64,000 bases of DNA from Paenibacillus pabuli NBRC 13638 (GTDB lineage: Bacteria > Bacillota > Bacilli > Paenibacillales > Paenibacillaceae), in NCBI RefSeq assembly GCF_001514495.1, contig NZ_BCNM01000028.1:1-64000 (forward strand), written 5' to 3'. The position numbers were made by a program, and so were the translations under genes. Each line of letters begins with the position of its first letter. The stretch's first letter is position 1. Shown here piece by piece: positions 10,401-18,723 of the stretch. The notes beneath the pieces were generated by a model. The model made no database searches, was not told where the DNA came from, and was given only the letters and a program-made list of their open reading frames with translations.

Positions 10401-10920
10401 CCTTTTCATAATCACGGTATATTAATAGCAAGTCATGCAGCTTGTCCCCCAGAATCGGTGCAGACGAGGATGAAGTGTTCCATTCGGAAAGCCCTTCCTC
10501 CAGTGAATTGGGATTAAGTTCATAACGTTTAAACTCACTGTATAGATTATTTAAGTCTCCTATAAATCCCAGCTGACTGCCTGAAGCTCCAAACAGCTTC
10601 AATTCTTCCTTACGACGCTGGAGCACTTTATAGAGCAGCATTTTTTTTCCTTCATCCCCAATGGGAATACGTGCAGAGCCACCTGCCTCCTGCATTACCC
10701 GGTAGGCCAATCGGCGGAAACCAAGCACTTCAGCACGCATGGTTCCTTTAATAGCCCCTGAAGACACCAATGACTGCTCGGTTCGAAACGTACTTTGTTC
10801 CGGGACCAGCAGAATAAGTGGTTGGCCTTGCGGTTCCTTTTGAAGCAAGGATGTGATTTCCCGGGTAATCAGCGCACTCTTGCCGCTGCCTGCCCGGCCA
10901 ATAATAAAGCGTACAGACAT
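7414..10920 (-). CDS. addB: Helicase-exonuclease AddAB, subunit AddB
   Basis: AddB (1168 aa) is the partner of AddA. It has a degenerate helicase region with an intact Walker A (GRAGSGKS at residues 8-15) and a C-terminal nuclease domain (VIDYKSSQTDL). An Fe-S cluster is indicated by one cysteine in VACPFSHFA (about residue 800) and a C-terminal triad in CTFCPYKSVC (about 1124, 1127, 1133). The start is preceded by GGAGG. A plausible promoter lies 40-70 bp upstream. It is the first gene of the addBA-sbcDC unit. Confidence 0.97.
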   Translation of the reverse strand: MSVRFIIGRAGSGKSALITREITSLLQKEPQGQPLILLVPEQSTFRTEQSLVSSGAIKGTMRAEVLGFRRLAYRVMQEAGGSARIPIGDEGKKMLLYKVLQRRKEELKLFGASGSQLGFIGDLNNLYSEFKRYELNPNSLEEGLSEWNTSSSSAPILGDKLHDLLLIYRDYEKELTELYIDDEDTLTELNERLSESALLQDAQIWIDGFQGFTPQEMSVIGRLMLQTSSVTITLTLDRAYDHGTLPGELELFHPTASAYTRLKGMAEDLGVVHETTVLQPEVLPRFEGSPGLAHLEAGFDRRVRWKSEGRDAGIRIYAAENRRAELEGALREMRRLAQDEGARYRDMAVLVRQLDTYADIAEPLFRDYDVPVFLDRRRNELHHPLSEFIRSALDMVRRRWRYEDVFRCVKTDLLLPRDGSISREDMDQLENYILACGIHGYRWTDGKPWKYVPSLSLEDNGQEANGRGREQMLSLMEKCRAAIVDPMGAFEKRMLKAKTAKDQCTALYRLLEDAEIPWKLDHMSAEAKAQGDPERSREHRQMWGAVLDLLDQMVDMMGAERLDIDLFAGLMETGLTELKLGLVPPALDQVLVGSMDRTRLQDIKYVFILGAVDGELPAVPQEDGVLTEQERQLLTERGLGLGPGATRQMLDERFLIYTALTAASKQLWLSYPVADDEGKALLPSEIVRHIRKMFGLNEQPLLAQPPVAGSEESHWSYIIHSGQSLSYLIGQLRRWRRGEVIPEMWWAVYNWHVSRDTSRPQLEQLLGSIFYRNRALPLRTATSRRLYGTEVRTSVSRMERFVACPFSHFASHGLRLKERQLYRLQAPDIGQLFHAALSQLAIRLREENRSWGSLSPEECRKEAEHTVEQIAPQLQGEILLSTKRYGYIFRKLKDIVSRASVILGEQSRRGSFEPIGLELDFGPDKPLPPLRFELENGCVMEIVGRIDRVDVAEGENGLLLRVIDYKSSQTDLKLHEVYYGLSLQMLTYLEVLLSAAEEWLGESAMPGGTLYFHVHNPLLQSANGMTSEQAGQELLKRFKMKGLLLADRDAIAQMDNTLDKGYSAIIPVALKADGSFYSSAAVATPEQWDTLLASVRSNIREIGTRITDGDVAIEPYRIQQEVACTFCPYKSVCQFDETIEGNEYNLLSKPGKQQIWDMLSHHKGGETS

Positions 10921-10961
10921 GTTTAATCCTCCAAATCATCACGAACAAGATTTTAATTCCC

Positions 10962-10989
10962 AGTATAACATATCTGGTTTAGTTCGGAA
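10962..10989 (-). promoter_or_regulatory. Probable sigma-A promoter of addB
   Basis: On the minus strand a TATACT -10 box with an upstream TG extension (TGTTATACT) sits 16 bp from a weak -35 (TTCCGA). The start codon of addB follows about 40 bp downstream. This is a motif reading only; the -35 is poor. Confidence 0.45.
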
Positions 10990-11043
10990 CATACGTTTGC
11001 CACTATCCGGTAATTTCGTAGATCGGCAACAGCACAGCAAAGA

Positions 11044-11069
11044 GCCCACAGCTAATCCAAACTGTGGGC
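11044..11069. terminator. Hairpin downstream of the RlmI-like gene
   Basis: A perfect 8-bp stem (GCCCACAG / CTGTGGGC) with a 10-nt loop lies 54 bp past the stop of the RlmI-like gene. On the minus strand it is followed by TCTTTG, and on the plus strand by CTTTTG, so it could work in either direction. Confidence 0.6.
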
Positions 11070-11122
11070 CTTTTGCAGAAATGTATGTTCGATTTCTTCG
11101 ATCAACCGTTGAAATCGCGCGA

Positions 11123-12499
11123 TTAATTCTTTTTGCTGCGCACTTCAAAAATCGCGAATTTCAAATAATGACCTTCGTCTACGCCCAGAATTTGCGGATG
11201 ATCTTTGCCCGCTGCTTTCCAGTCAATCAGACGCAATACTTTGCCGGCATCCTCGGCTGCATCCGCAATTGTTTCCAGGAAGAGGTCCGGACGCATGTGG
11301 TATGAACAGCTTGCTGTTACCAGATACCCACCCTCGTTCACCAGTTTCATTCCTTGCAGGTTGATGTCTTTATATCCACGGCACGCACCTTTGACTGCTG
11401 ATTTCGTTTTGGCAAATGCAGGTGGATCAAGGATGACCACATCGAACGTTTTGCCACCGGCTGCAAGCGCTTTGGAAGTATCCACTTTCTGTTCTCCGGC
11501 ACGCGCACGTGCATTACGCTCATCCAGACCTTTGACCTGCTCACGCAAGTATTGGAATGCATCCGCAACGACAAATTCGACCCGGTCAGTGAAACCGTTC
11601 AGTTCTACGTTGGTTCGTGCACTTTCAATGGCATGCTCTGAGATATCAAGGCATGTTACTTTTTTGGCACCATATTTACAGGCGTTCAATGTGAAGCTGC
11701 CTGTGTGGGAGAAACATTCCAGCACCGTTGCCCCGTCCCAATAAGGGAACGTCACTACCTTGCCACTTTTATTGACAGGAAGCCATTGTTCCGAGCCATC
11801 CTGCTCAGTCTGTTGGAGCGTAATGCCACTCTTGTAGCCCCAGCCTTTCATGAGCGGTTCGATGGCCGCACGATTCTCGCGCTGGTCGAAGAAGTACCCT
11901 GTTTTCTGGCCTTCCACGATATCGACCTTAATGAGCAATCCATTCTCCGTTACCGTGACATGACGCGGGCAATCCCCATACAACGGTCCCTTCGTCTGTT
12001 CCAAACCTTCCAGTTCACGAATGGGCACATCACTGCGTTCATAGATGCCCTCCGGCTGCATGACTTCAACAAGAGCTTGTACGATCGCTTCACGGCAGCG
12101 GTCCATGCCCAGTGTGAGCAGCTGTACAACAAGAACACTTCCAAAGCGGTCAACAATCAGACCTGGCAGAAAATCAGCTTCCCCATAAACGAGACGGTAT
12201 GCCTCCCCATCCCGGATAAAACGCTCCCGGTGGCGCAAGCAATCACGGAAACGTGCTGCAAAAAAAGCAGTGTCCATCTGTTCAAATTCCAAAGGCTGGT
12301 AGGCTACAACCCTAACCGTAATTTGAGATGCAGGGTTATAATAACCCGTCGCTAAATAGCGACCTTGATGATTTAATACGTTGACCAGATCTCCCGGCTC
12401 GGGATTTCCCTCAACGGAGGCGATTTCATTGTTGTAAATCCATGGATGTGCATGTTCAAGCCGCTTTTTGCGGCTACGTTCCAGTGTAACGGATGGCAA
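11123..12499 (-). CDS. RlmI-like class I rRNA (cytosine-C5) methyltransferase with PUA domain
   Basis: This 458-aa protein has an N-terminal PUA domain (HPWIYNNEI ... GDLVNVLNHQG), the RlmI/YwbD EEHEAD-type middle part, and a SAM-binding domain (VLECFSHTGSFTLNA). The catalytic segment is LDPPAFAKTK with a following SCSYHM, where the cysteine is the expected nucleophile. The family modifies 23S rRNA; the exact nucleotide cannot be read from sequence. Two insertions are unusual: about 28 residues between the FFDQRENRA motif and the SAM motif, and about 20 charged residues after AFQYLREQ. It stands alone between addB and a repeat region. Confidence 0.88.
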   Translation of the reverse strand: MPSVTLERSRKKRLEHAHPWIYNNEIASVEGNPEPGDLVNVLNHQGRYLATGYYNPASQITVRVVAYQPLEFEQMDTAFFAARFRDCLRHRERFIRDGEAYRLVYGEADFLPGLIVDRFGSVLVVQLLTLGMDRCREAIVQALVEVMQPEGIYERSDVPIRELEGLEQTKGPLYGDCPRHVTVTENGLLIKVDIVEGQKTGYFFDQRENRAAIEPLMKGWGYKSGITLQQTEQDGSEQWLPVNKSGKVVTFPYWDGATVLECFSHTGSFTLNACKYGAKKVTCLDISEHAIESARTNVELNGFTDRVEFVVADAFQYLREQVKGLDERNARARAGEQKVDTSKALAAGGKTFDVVILDPPAFAKTKSAVKGACRGYKDINLQGMKLVNEGGYLVTASCSYHMRPDLFLETIADAAEDAGKVLRLIDWKAAGKDHPQILGVDEGHYLKFAIFEVRSKKN

Positions 12500-12553
12500 G
12501 ATTGGTTCACTTCCTTTAATTTATTGTTCAAAAGATAGGCTTGGTGCAAAGGG

Positions 12554-12918
12554 GACCGCTTCGGGGCTGGATTGGACTTTCGATCGCTGTTATCCCCAGA
12601 TTTTTCTGATTCCCTTTCTCAAAAGGGAAAATCCGGGGATAAAGGCGCACGCTTCGCTTCTCCAGTTCCAATTCCATCCCCTCCGCTGCGTTTGCAGAAT
12701 CTCCGTATCTTTCGAATAGGGCCGCGGTAATTGAGGCGACCGCTTCGAGGATGATTGTACTTTCGATCGCTGTATCCCGAGAATTTCTGATTCCCTTTCT
12801 CAACAGGGAAAATCCGAGGATAAAGGCGAGCGCTTCGCTTCACCAGTTCCAATTCCATCCCCTCCGCTGCGTTTGCAGAATCTCCGTATCTTTCGAATAG
12901 GGGCGCGGTAAGTTGGGT
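12554..12918. repeat. Tandem pair of about 184-bp structured repeat units (copies 1 and 2)
   Basis: Two direct units (12554-12737 and 12738-12918) share most of their length, starting GACCGCTTCG and ending with CTTTCGAATAGG. Each contains the core CGATCGCTG followed by a hairpin (12590-12642 and 12773-12822). The copy 1 stem is 15 bp with one A/C mismatch and encloses a second small stem (CCCTTTT/AAAAGGG type). Copy 2 is more degenerate in the outer stem. Related copies occur at 19361 and 43741. The 12500-13019 gap contains no convincing gene; small frames there are fragments of the repeat. Confidence 0.85.
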
Positions 12919-13043
12919 GACCGTTAAGATAACTTATCGGTCTTTCAAATGCTGTAAACTCCAGAATTCCTTTAGCCTGTCATGGTTGTCCCTACTTACT
13001 CATAGGATGAGATAAGGACATGCACGGAAGGAATGATGATTTA

Positions 13044-14045
13044 ATGTTCAGAGACGTTGTGTTGCCCTTATTATACGGGCTTCTAATCTTTTTTGGCGGG
13101 ATGAAGCTGATGGAAACCGCCTTGCAGCGGATGGCAGGGCCCATGCTTGCTGGATGGCTGAACCGGGCTACCTCTGCTCCCTGGAAAGGCATGGCTTTCA
13201 GTGCAGGTGCCACAGCCTTGCTGCAAAGCAGCACTGCTGTCACGGTACTCACCATTGGGCTGGCTAATGCCCGATTGATTACGTACGGACGCACACTTGG
13301 CATTATTCTCGGCACAAACATCGGGACATGCCTGACAACAGAACTGGTCGGACTGCAGATCGGGCGTGCTTCCCTGCCTCTGCTTGCCCTGTCCCTGACG
13401 GGATGGGCCGTCTTTGTTGTGCTTGGCGAACGCAATCAGGCAGCTCCTGAGCGTATGCGGCGGACGCTGTTCAACATGCAATACAGTTTCCTTGCAGCTG
13501 CCGGATTTGCTCTCGTCATGACAGGCATTCAAGTGATGCAGTCCATAGCCGTACCACTGCGAAGCATGGGCGTATTTCAATGGTTCCTGGACCGCTCAGC
13601 CGACAGTTTGTGGTGGGGCTTCCTGGCAGGCGCATGTCTGACAGCGCTCATTCATAGCAGCGCAGCTGTCATCAGCATGGCGATTACGCTTGCAGCCACA
13701 GGGGTATTACCTGTGGAGATCGGCATCGCCATTGTGATCGGGTCCAACGTGGGGACCTGTATCACTGCCGTGATTGCTGCTGCTGGCGGAGCATCCGCAG
13801 GCAAATTTGTTGCAGCCTCCCATGTCGTATTAAACATCGCGGGGGCACTGCTGTTTATGCCGCTGATCGGCCAGCTGCATGCAGCTTCAGCCTGGCTGTC
13901 AGCGGATAACGGGGCACAGATTGCGCATGCCCAGACCCTTTTTAACGTCATCAGTTCCCTGCTTGCCCTGCCGTTCTGTTACTTGCCAATCTGGCACAAA
14001 AAACCACCGGTCTCCGCCCCAGTGGCGAAGTCACCCGTGGCCTGA
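13044..14045 (+). CDS. Na/Pi-cotransporter family protein (NptA/YqeW-like)
   Basis: This is a polytopic membrane protein of about 333 aa with the inverted-repeat hallmark of the Na/Pi cotransporter II family. A QSSTA motif (ALLQSSTAVTV) and GTNIGTCLTTE occur in the first half, and SSAAV and GSNVGTCITA in the second. Transport of phosphate is the family expectation; substrate is not shown. GGAAGGA precedes the ATG at 13044. An in-frame ATG at 13020, also with a purine-rich upstream, is the alternative start. It is transcribed away from the repeat cluster and convergent with the nudix gene. Confidence 0.85.
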   Translation: MFRDVVLPLLYGLLIFFGGMKLMETALQRMAGPMLAGWLNRATSAPWKGMAFSAGATALLQSSTAVTVLTIGLANARLITYGRTLGIILGTNIGTCLTTELVGLQIGRASLPLLALSLTGWAVFVVLGERNQAAPERMRRTLFNMQYSFLAAAGFALVMTGIQVMQSIAVPLRSMGVFQWFLDRSADSLWWGFLAGACLTALIHSSAAVISMAITLAATGVLPVEIGIAIVIGSNVGTCITAVIAAAGGASAGKFVAASHVVLNIAGALLFMPLIGQLHAASAWLSADNGAQIAHAQTLFNVISSLLALPFCYLPIWHKKPPVSAPVAKSPVA

Positions 14046-14113
14046 TGTGTTGAACCCTCTCGACAAGCTGCAGCAATACATGCCACATCTAAGAAAATCA
14101 GTCTGTTATTTCC

Positions 14114-14548
14114 TTACACGTTAAAGCCCAATTTATTCAGTGCCTCACGTAAAATGTCATCGTTATTATCGTAACCGCTTTGCTGCTGTCTGGACCACGC
14201 TTCTTCGGGGGCATACCAATCCACACCTTTGATTTCTTCAATCTGAGGCTGGAGATCGCCGCTTTCCGCTTCAACGAGATAATAATGAACTTCCTTGTCC
14301 ACCGGACCAAACTCTGCATGCTGATACGTATAGGCGATGATATCAACCGGCTCTACAATCCGGCCCACCATACCCGTCTCTTCCAGGATCTCGCGCAGAG
14401 CCGTCTGTTCCACAGTTTCTCCATCTTCCATCTTGCCCTTGGCAAGAGTCGTTTTGCCGTAACGATCTACAATCAATTGAATTTGGAGCTTTCCGTCTTC
14501 CCCAGTACGGTACACAACGCCACCTGCCGAAATTTCTTTTTTGTTCAT
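14114..14548 (-). CDS. Nudix hydrolase
   Basis: This 144-aa protein carries a complete Nudix box (G-KMEDGE-...-REILEETG at about residues 38-60), which binds the metal for hydrolysis of a nucleoside diphosphate linked to another moiety. The ISAGGVVYR start matches MutT/Ap4A-type enzymes, but the substrate is unknown. The ATG at 14548 is preferred over a longer frame because GGGGGAG sits 6 nt upstream. It is 112 bp downstream of mtaB on the same strand. Confidence 0.88.
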   Translation of the reverse strand: MNKKEISAGGVVYRTGEDGKLQIQLIVDRYGKTTLAKGKMEDGETVEQTALREILEETGMVGRIVEPVDIIAYTYQHAEFGPVDKEVHYYLVEAESGDLQPQIEEIKGVDWYAPEEAWSRQQQSGYDNNDDILREALNKLGFNV

Positions 14549-14660
14549 GTTGCTCTCCCCCAATAACGGAATAGTCTTCATCTTTTACGGAAAAAGAAGG
14601 ACCTCATCTCCCGGGTATACACTCCCCAAGGAAATGAAATCCTTGTTTCTGACGCCTCGA

Positions 14661-16007
14661 TTACATCGCTGCAGATTTCAGGTTTTCTTCCAACACCCGA
14701 ACCAGCGTTGCCTGGCTCTCATTCACGCTCGCCTCGGTCACTTTGACGCGGCACACTTTACCGACCATATCCATGGAACCATCGAAGACCAGTTGAATGT
14801 AGTTATCACTGTACCCATGCAGTTTCCCACTACCCTCACGGCCCTTGGCTTCACCTTCAGGAATGACATCCAATACTTGCCCCACAAACTGCTTGGCGTA
14901 TGCCAGCTGCATTTGCTCGGAGAGATCAATCAGTTCATGCACACGTGCATTTTTGACTTCCTCATCCACCTGATCCTCCATTCGGGCTGCCGGTGTTCCT
15001 GTCCGTTTGGAATACGGGAAGACATGCATTTCGGAAAAACCGATCTTCTTCATCAGATCATAGCCGTTACGGAACATCTCGTCCGTCTCTCCCGGGAATC
15101 CTACAATAACGTCCGTCGTAATGGCTACATCCGGCATCGCTTCCCGAATGCGAAGCATTTTATTGTAAAACTCTTCAGTCGTATATTTGCGGCGCATACG
15201 TTTCAGCACCGTGTCATCACCCGCTTGCAGCGGAATATGGAAGTGCCGAACAAGCTTATCGGAACGTTTGATGACATCCAGCATCCGGTCATCAATCTGG
15301 CTCGCTTCAATCGAGCTGATCCGAATACGCTCCAGACCTTCCACTTTGTCCAAGTCCCATAACAGATCCGTCAGATCGTAGTTCTCCATGTCATCTCCGT
15401 ATCCACCCGTATGAATACCTGTCAGGACAATCTCCTTGTAACCGGCATGTACGAGCTGATGCGCCTGTTGAATGATACTGTTCGCTTCCCGGCTACGGGA
15501 GAGTCCACGCGACCATGGAATAATGCAGAATGTACAGAAGTTATTACAACCATCCTGAATTTTCAGGAATGCGCGGGTACGATCAGCAAAATCCGGTACG
15601 TCCATTTCTTCAAATACCCGTGTTTTCATAATGTTGCGCACCGCGTTAACAGGCTGACGGGATTCCTGAATTTCTTTGACATATGGCAAAATTTTGTCCC
15701 GATCCTGTGTCCCGATGACAAGGTCCACTCCAGGAATGTCCAGAATCTCTGCCGGAGAAGTCTGCGCGTAGCAGCCGGTTACAGCTACAATCGCATCCGG
15801 GTTGCGCCGAATGGCACGACGGATAATTTGGCGGCTCTTTTTATCGCCGGTATTGGTTACTGTACAAGTATTAATCAAGTATACATCTGCTGTCTGTTCG
15901 TCGAAGTCTACCTGTTCATATCCTTCGTTTTTGAACAATTGCCAAATCGCCTCTGTATCATAAAAGTTAACTTTGCAGCCCAAGGTGTAAAACGCCACGG
16001 ATGGCAT
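14661..16007 (-). CDS. mtaB: tRNA t6A37 methylthiotransferase MtaB
   Basis: MtaB is a radical-SAM enzyme that converts t6A to ms2t6A at position 37 of tRNAs reading ANN codons. The 448-aa protein has the N-terminal UPF0004 domain with three cysteines (C11, NTC near 47, GCY near 80) for one 4Fe-4S cluster. The radical-SAM motif CNNFCTFC at about 153-160 binds the other. A TRAM domain follows at the C-terminus. The stop is 2 bp before the rsmE stop-proximal region, and the prmA-rsmE-mtaB order matches yqeT-yqeU-yqeV. Confidence 0.96.
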   Translation of the reverse strand: MPSVAFYTLGCKVNFYDTEAIWQLFKNEGYEQVDFDEQTADVYLINTCTVTNTGDKKSRQIIRRAIRRNPDAIVAVTGCYAQTSPAEILDIPGVDLVIGTQDRDKILPYVKEIQESRQPVNAVRNIMKTRVFEEMDVPDFADRTRAFLKIQDGCNNFCTFCIIPWSRGLSRSREANSIIQQAHQLVHAGYKEIVLTGIHTGGYGDDMENYDLTDLLWDLDKVEGLERIRISSIEASQIDDRMLDVIKRSDKLVRHFHIPLQAGDDTVLKRMRRKYTTEEFYNKMLRIREAMPDVAITTDVIVGFPGETDEMFRNGYDLMKKIGFSEMHVFPYSKRTGTPAARMEDQVDEEVKNARVHELIDLSEQMQLAYAKQFVGQVLDVIPEGEAKGREGSGKLHGYSDNYIQLVFDGSMDMVGKVCRVKVTEASVNESQATLVRVLEENLKSAAM

Positions 16008-16009
16008 AA

Positions 16010-16774
16010 TTACATTCCCCCCATTTCTCCGGATTCATATAATACACAGGTGAGCGCCGCCATTCCAGCTGTCTCTGCCCGCAGAATGCGTTTCCCCAGT
16101 CCAACAGAAACCGCGCCCGCCTGATCGGCTTCAAACGTCTCCTTTTCGGAGAATCCACCTTCAGGTCCAACAACGATCAACACTTCTGCACTTTCATCAG
16201 GTGCAAGCTGCTCAACAAACGGCTTCAATGCATCTCTCAATTGCTTGCCGTTTTCCTTTTCATAACAATAACATACCAAACTGTAGGCCTCAAAAGAAGA
16301 TAGCAGCCCTTTCCAGGAAAGTGGCTGCTCGACGGATGGAATGCGGTTCCGATGACTCTGCTCAGCGGCTTCCTTGGCGATTTTCCGCCACCGATCCAAT
16401 CGTTTGCCCTCTTTCTTGGCGTCATACTGTACAATTGTACGTTCCGAAAGGAAGGGAACAAAGGATACGGCCCCAATTTCCGTACATCTCTGGATCACCG
16501 TCTCCATCTTGTCACCCTTCGGCAAACTCTGGGCCACTGTTACACGGATACGTGCTTCATGGTCCATTTCAAGCGGCTCCACAATGGTTGCTGTTACTTG
16601 CTGAGCTTCGATGCTCTCAATCTCTACCAAAGCTTCCTTGGAGTTTCCGTCACTGACAATCAGTTTATCTCCAGGTTTACCACGCATGACCTTGCCAATA
16701 TGGCGCGCATCATCCCCCGTGATGACCACGGAATGTTCATTAAACTGTTCTGCAGATACAAAATAACGCTGCAT
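16010..16774 (-). CDS. rsmE: 16S rRNA m3U1498 methyltransferase RsmE
   Basis: RsmE methylates N3 of U1498 in 16S rRNA. The 254-aa protein begins MQRYFVS, has the N-terminal PUA-like part (DDARHIGKVMR) and ends with the SPOUT knot motifs GPEGGFSEKE and GLGKRILRAETA. The start at 16774 fits the family and has GGGTGG about 9 nt upstream; the frame is open for 30 more codons upstream. It is separated from mtaB by only 2 bp. Confidence 0.95.
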   Translation of the reverse strand: MQRYFVSAEQFNEHSVVITGDDARHIGKVMRGKPGDKLIVSDGNSKEALVEIESIEAQQVTATIVEPLEMDHEARIRVTVAQSLPKGDKMETVIQRCTEIGAVSFVPFLSERTIVQYDAKKEGKRLDRWRKIAKEAAEQSHRNRIPSVEQPLSWKGLLSSFEAYSLVCYCYEKENGKQLRDALKPFVEQLAPDESAEVLIVVGPEGGFSEKETFEADQAGAVSVGLGKRILRAETAGMAALTCVLYESGEMGGM

Positions 16775-16912
16775 AAGTCTGTCCACCCATTCTATCCTGT
16801 TATGACTGAAATTCACCCCGCCTGACGGCAGGCGTGAATCCAATCGCCACAGATGATCATACAACTTTTATGTCCTTCTGACCAGTATTTCAGTCCCATA
16901 CACTGTACGTTT

Positions 16913-17590
16913 CTAACGATATAAACCGATGATTAGCCTTGCCAGATCCACATACATATTCTGGGCAAATTGATATAAAGGTTGAATCGTTGCATTTTGC
17001 AATGGAGGAATAACAAGGATCAAAAGGAAAATAAATATGGACCATTGCTCTACCCCTTGCAGCTTGCGGCTGATTGAAGGCGGCAGGATATCCTCCAGAA
17101 TTCGATACCCGTCCAATGGAGGTAACGGAATCAGGTTAAAGAGAAACAGGAAAAAGTTCGTTAGGTTAAATATGGAGAAAAACATGGTGATTGCTGTAAG
17201 CAAACGCTCATTTTCAATGCCACCCAGTGCTCCCGAACCAACCAATGAAGCATAGATAATGGTACCGATAATAGCCAGCAGCAAGTTGCTTACAGGCCCA
17301 GCAACGGATACAATGACACCCATAAGTCTTGGTTTGTCAAAATTGGCCCGATTGACCGGAACCGGACGGGCCCAGCCGAAACCGGCAATGACGAGCAGCA
17401 GTACACCAAACAAGTCAAAGTGCACGGCCGGATTCAGTGTAACCCGACCAAGAAGTTTGGCTGTCGGATCACCAAATTTGTTGGCAAAATACGCATGAGA
17501 GAATTCATGCACGGTAAAGGCAATCAGGATAGTCAGCAGGAAAAAGGGAAGCTGATCCAGTGGGTAACGAAAGAATGATTCCAGATTCAT
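16913..17590 (-). CDS. Site-2 protease family protein (M50, YwhC-like)
   Basis: This 225-aa integral membrane metalloprotease has HEFSH at residues 28-32 in the first membrane segment and the second zinc ligand in PLPPLDGYRI. An additional GPVSNLLLA segment is typical of the short bacterial S2P group. The substrate is unknown. It lies between prmA (3-bp gap) and rsmE, an insertion relative to the B. subtilis order, and is probably co-transcribed. Confidence 0.9.
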   Translation of the reverse strand: MNLESFFRYPLDQLPFFLLTILIAFTVHEFSHAYFANKFGDPTAKLLGRVTLNPAVHFDLFGVLLLVIAGFGWARPVPVNRANFDKPRLMGVIVSVAGPVSNLLLAIIGTIIYASLVGSGALGGIENERLLTAITMFFSIFNLTNFFLFLFNLIPLPPLDGYRILEDILPPSISRKLQGVEQWSIFIFLLILVIPPLQNATIQPLYQFAQNMYVDLARLIIGLYR

Positions 17591-17593
17591 CGG

Positions 17594-18559
17594 TTACCTC
17601 TTTCTGGCTACAAACGCGACCCAGTCCTCATCGCGGTGTACCGAACTGATTTCGAAGCCGGATGCAACCAGTGCATCATGCACCACCTGCTCTTTATTTT
17701 TCCAGATACCAGAAGTAATATAAACGCCGCCAGACTCAAGCGCATGATAGACATCATCCACAAACAGCATAATAACCTCGGCCAGAATGTTCGCAACGAT
17801 CACTTTCACCGGAAGTTTCACGCCCAGCGCAGGGTCCTGGCTGCCCAGAACAGAGAGCAAATCGCTTTCTTTAACCGTAATTTGCTGATTCATTCCATTC
17901 AATTCCACGTTCTCCTTGGCACTGGTTACTGCAACCGGGTCGAGGTCCAGCGCGAGCACGTGTTTTGCCCCGAGATGGACAGCTCCAATGGCCAAAATTC
18001 CGGAGCCTGTACCTACGTCAATGACTTCCTCGCCACCCTGAATAACCGATTCCAGTGTACGCAGGCAAAGTGAAGTGGTGGGATGTGTCCCCGTACCAAA
18101 TGCCATGCCTGGATCGAGCTCAATAATTTTCTCATCCGGACCTTGCGGGTTATACTCTTCCCATGTCGGTTTAATGGTCAGACGTTCCGAGACACGCACC
18201 GGCTTGAAGTATTGTTTCCAGGCATTCGCCCAGTCATTTTCATCCACTGTACGCGTCTCAAAACGGATTTCACCCGCATTAATATCGAATTCTGAAAGCT
18301 GCTCAATCCGAGGACTAACCTCAGATTGCAGGGCCTCCATGTCTGTACCTTCAGAAAAATATCCTTTGATCACTGCAAAACCTTCAGGAATATCATTCAA
18401 AGGAAACTCGTACAACTCGCCATACGTCGTATCCCGTTTTTTATTTAAAGTACCGGACTCTTCGATGGAGACCCCTCCAGCACCCGCTTCATGTAAAAAA
18501 TTTGAAATCATCTCCACAGCTTCTTCTGTGGTATGTATTGTTAGTTCATGCCATAACAT
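17594..18559 (-). CDS. prmA: Ribosomal protein L11 methyltransferase PrmA
   Basis: PrmA trimethylates lysines and the N-terminus of ribosomal protein L11. The 321-aa protein has the N-terminal substrate domain (MLWHELTIHT ... AGAGGVSIEESG), motif GMAFGTGTHPTT, the SAM-binding VIDVGTGSGILAIGA and the VANILAEVI catalytic-loop region. Length is normal. It heads the prmA-S2P-rsmE-mtaB run and follows a terminator that separates it from the small genes upstream. Confidence 0.96.
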   Translation of the reverse strand: MLWHELTIHTTEEAVEMISNFLHEAGAGGVSIEESGTLNKKRDTTYGELYEFPLNDIPEGFAVIKGYFSEGTDMEALQSEVSPRIEQLSEFDINAGEIRFETRTVDENDWANAWKQYFKPVRVSERLTIKPTWEEYNPQGPDEKIIELDPGMAFGTGTHPTTSLCLRTLESVIQGGEEVIDVGTGSGILAIGAVHLGAKHVLALDLDPVAVTSAKENVELNGMNQQITVKESDLLSVLGSQDPALGVKLPVKVIVANILAEVIMLFVDDVYHALESGGVYITSGIWKNKEQVVHDALVASGFEISSVHRDEDWVAFVARKR

Positions 18560-18655
18560 ACTTCATTTTTCCTCCTCATTTTTCAAACATCCCAACTATT
18601 GTACTACACAAGCAAGCAGGTGTACAAAACCGCGGCAGTAAAAGAAACAACAAAA

Positions 18656-18692
18656 ACAGGATACTCGCAGTAGGACTGCTTGAATATCCTGT
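18656..18692 (-). terminator. Terminator after the small-gene pair
   Basis: An 8-bp stem (ACAGGATA / TATCCTGT) with internal pairing in the loop is followed on the minus strand by TTTTGTTG. It lies about 30 bp past the stop of the gene ending at 18724. Confidence 0.7.
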
Positions 18693-18723
18693 CTTCAACC
18701 GATTTACACCCTTTAAATTGTGT

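Noticed and set aside
12528..12858. Two similar minus-strand frames of about 80-90 codons in the 12.5-12.9 kb repeats
   Set aside because: They are the tandem repeat read as protein; no start signals and the similarity follows the DNA repeat rather than codon constraint.
13020..13043. Longer start of the Na/Pi transporter
   Set aside because: ATG 13020 is possible, but the GGAAGGA upstream of ATG 13044 and the membrane start favour the shorter form.
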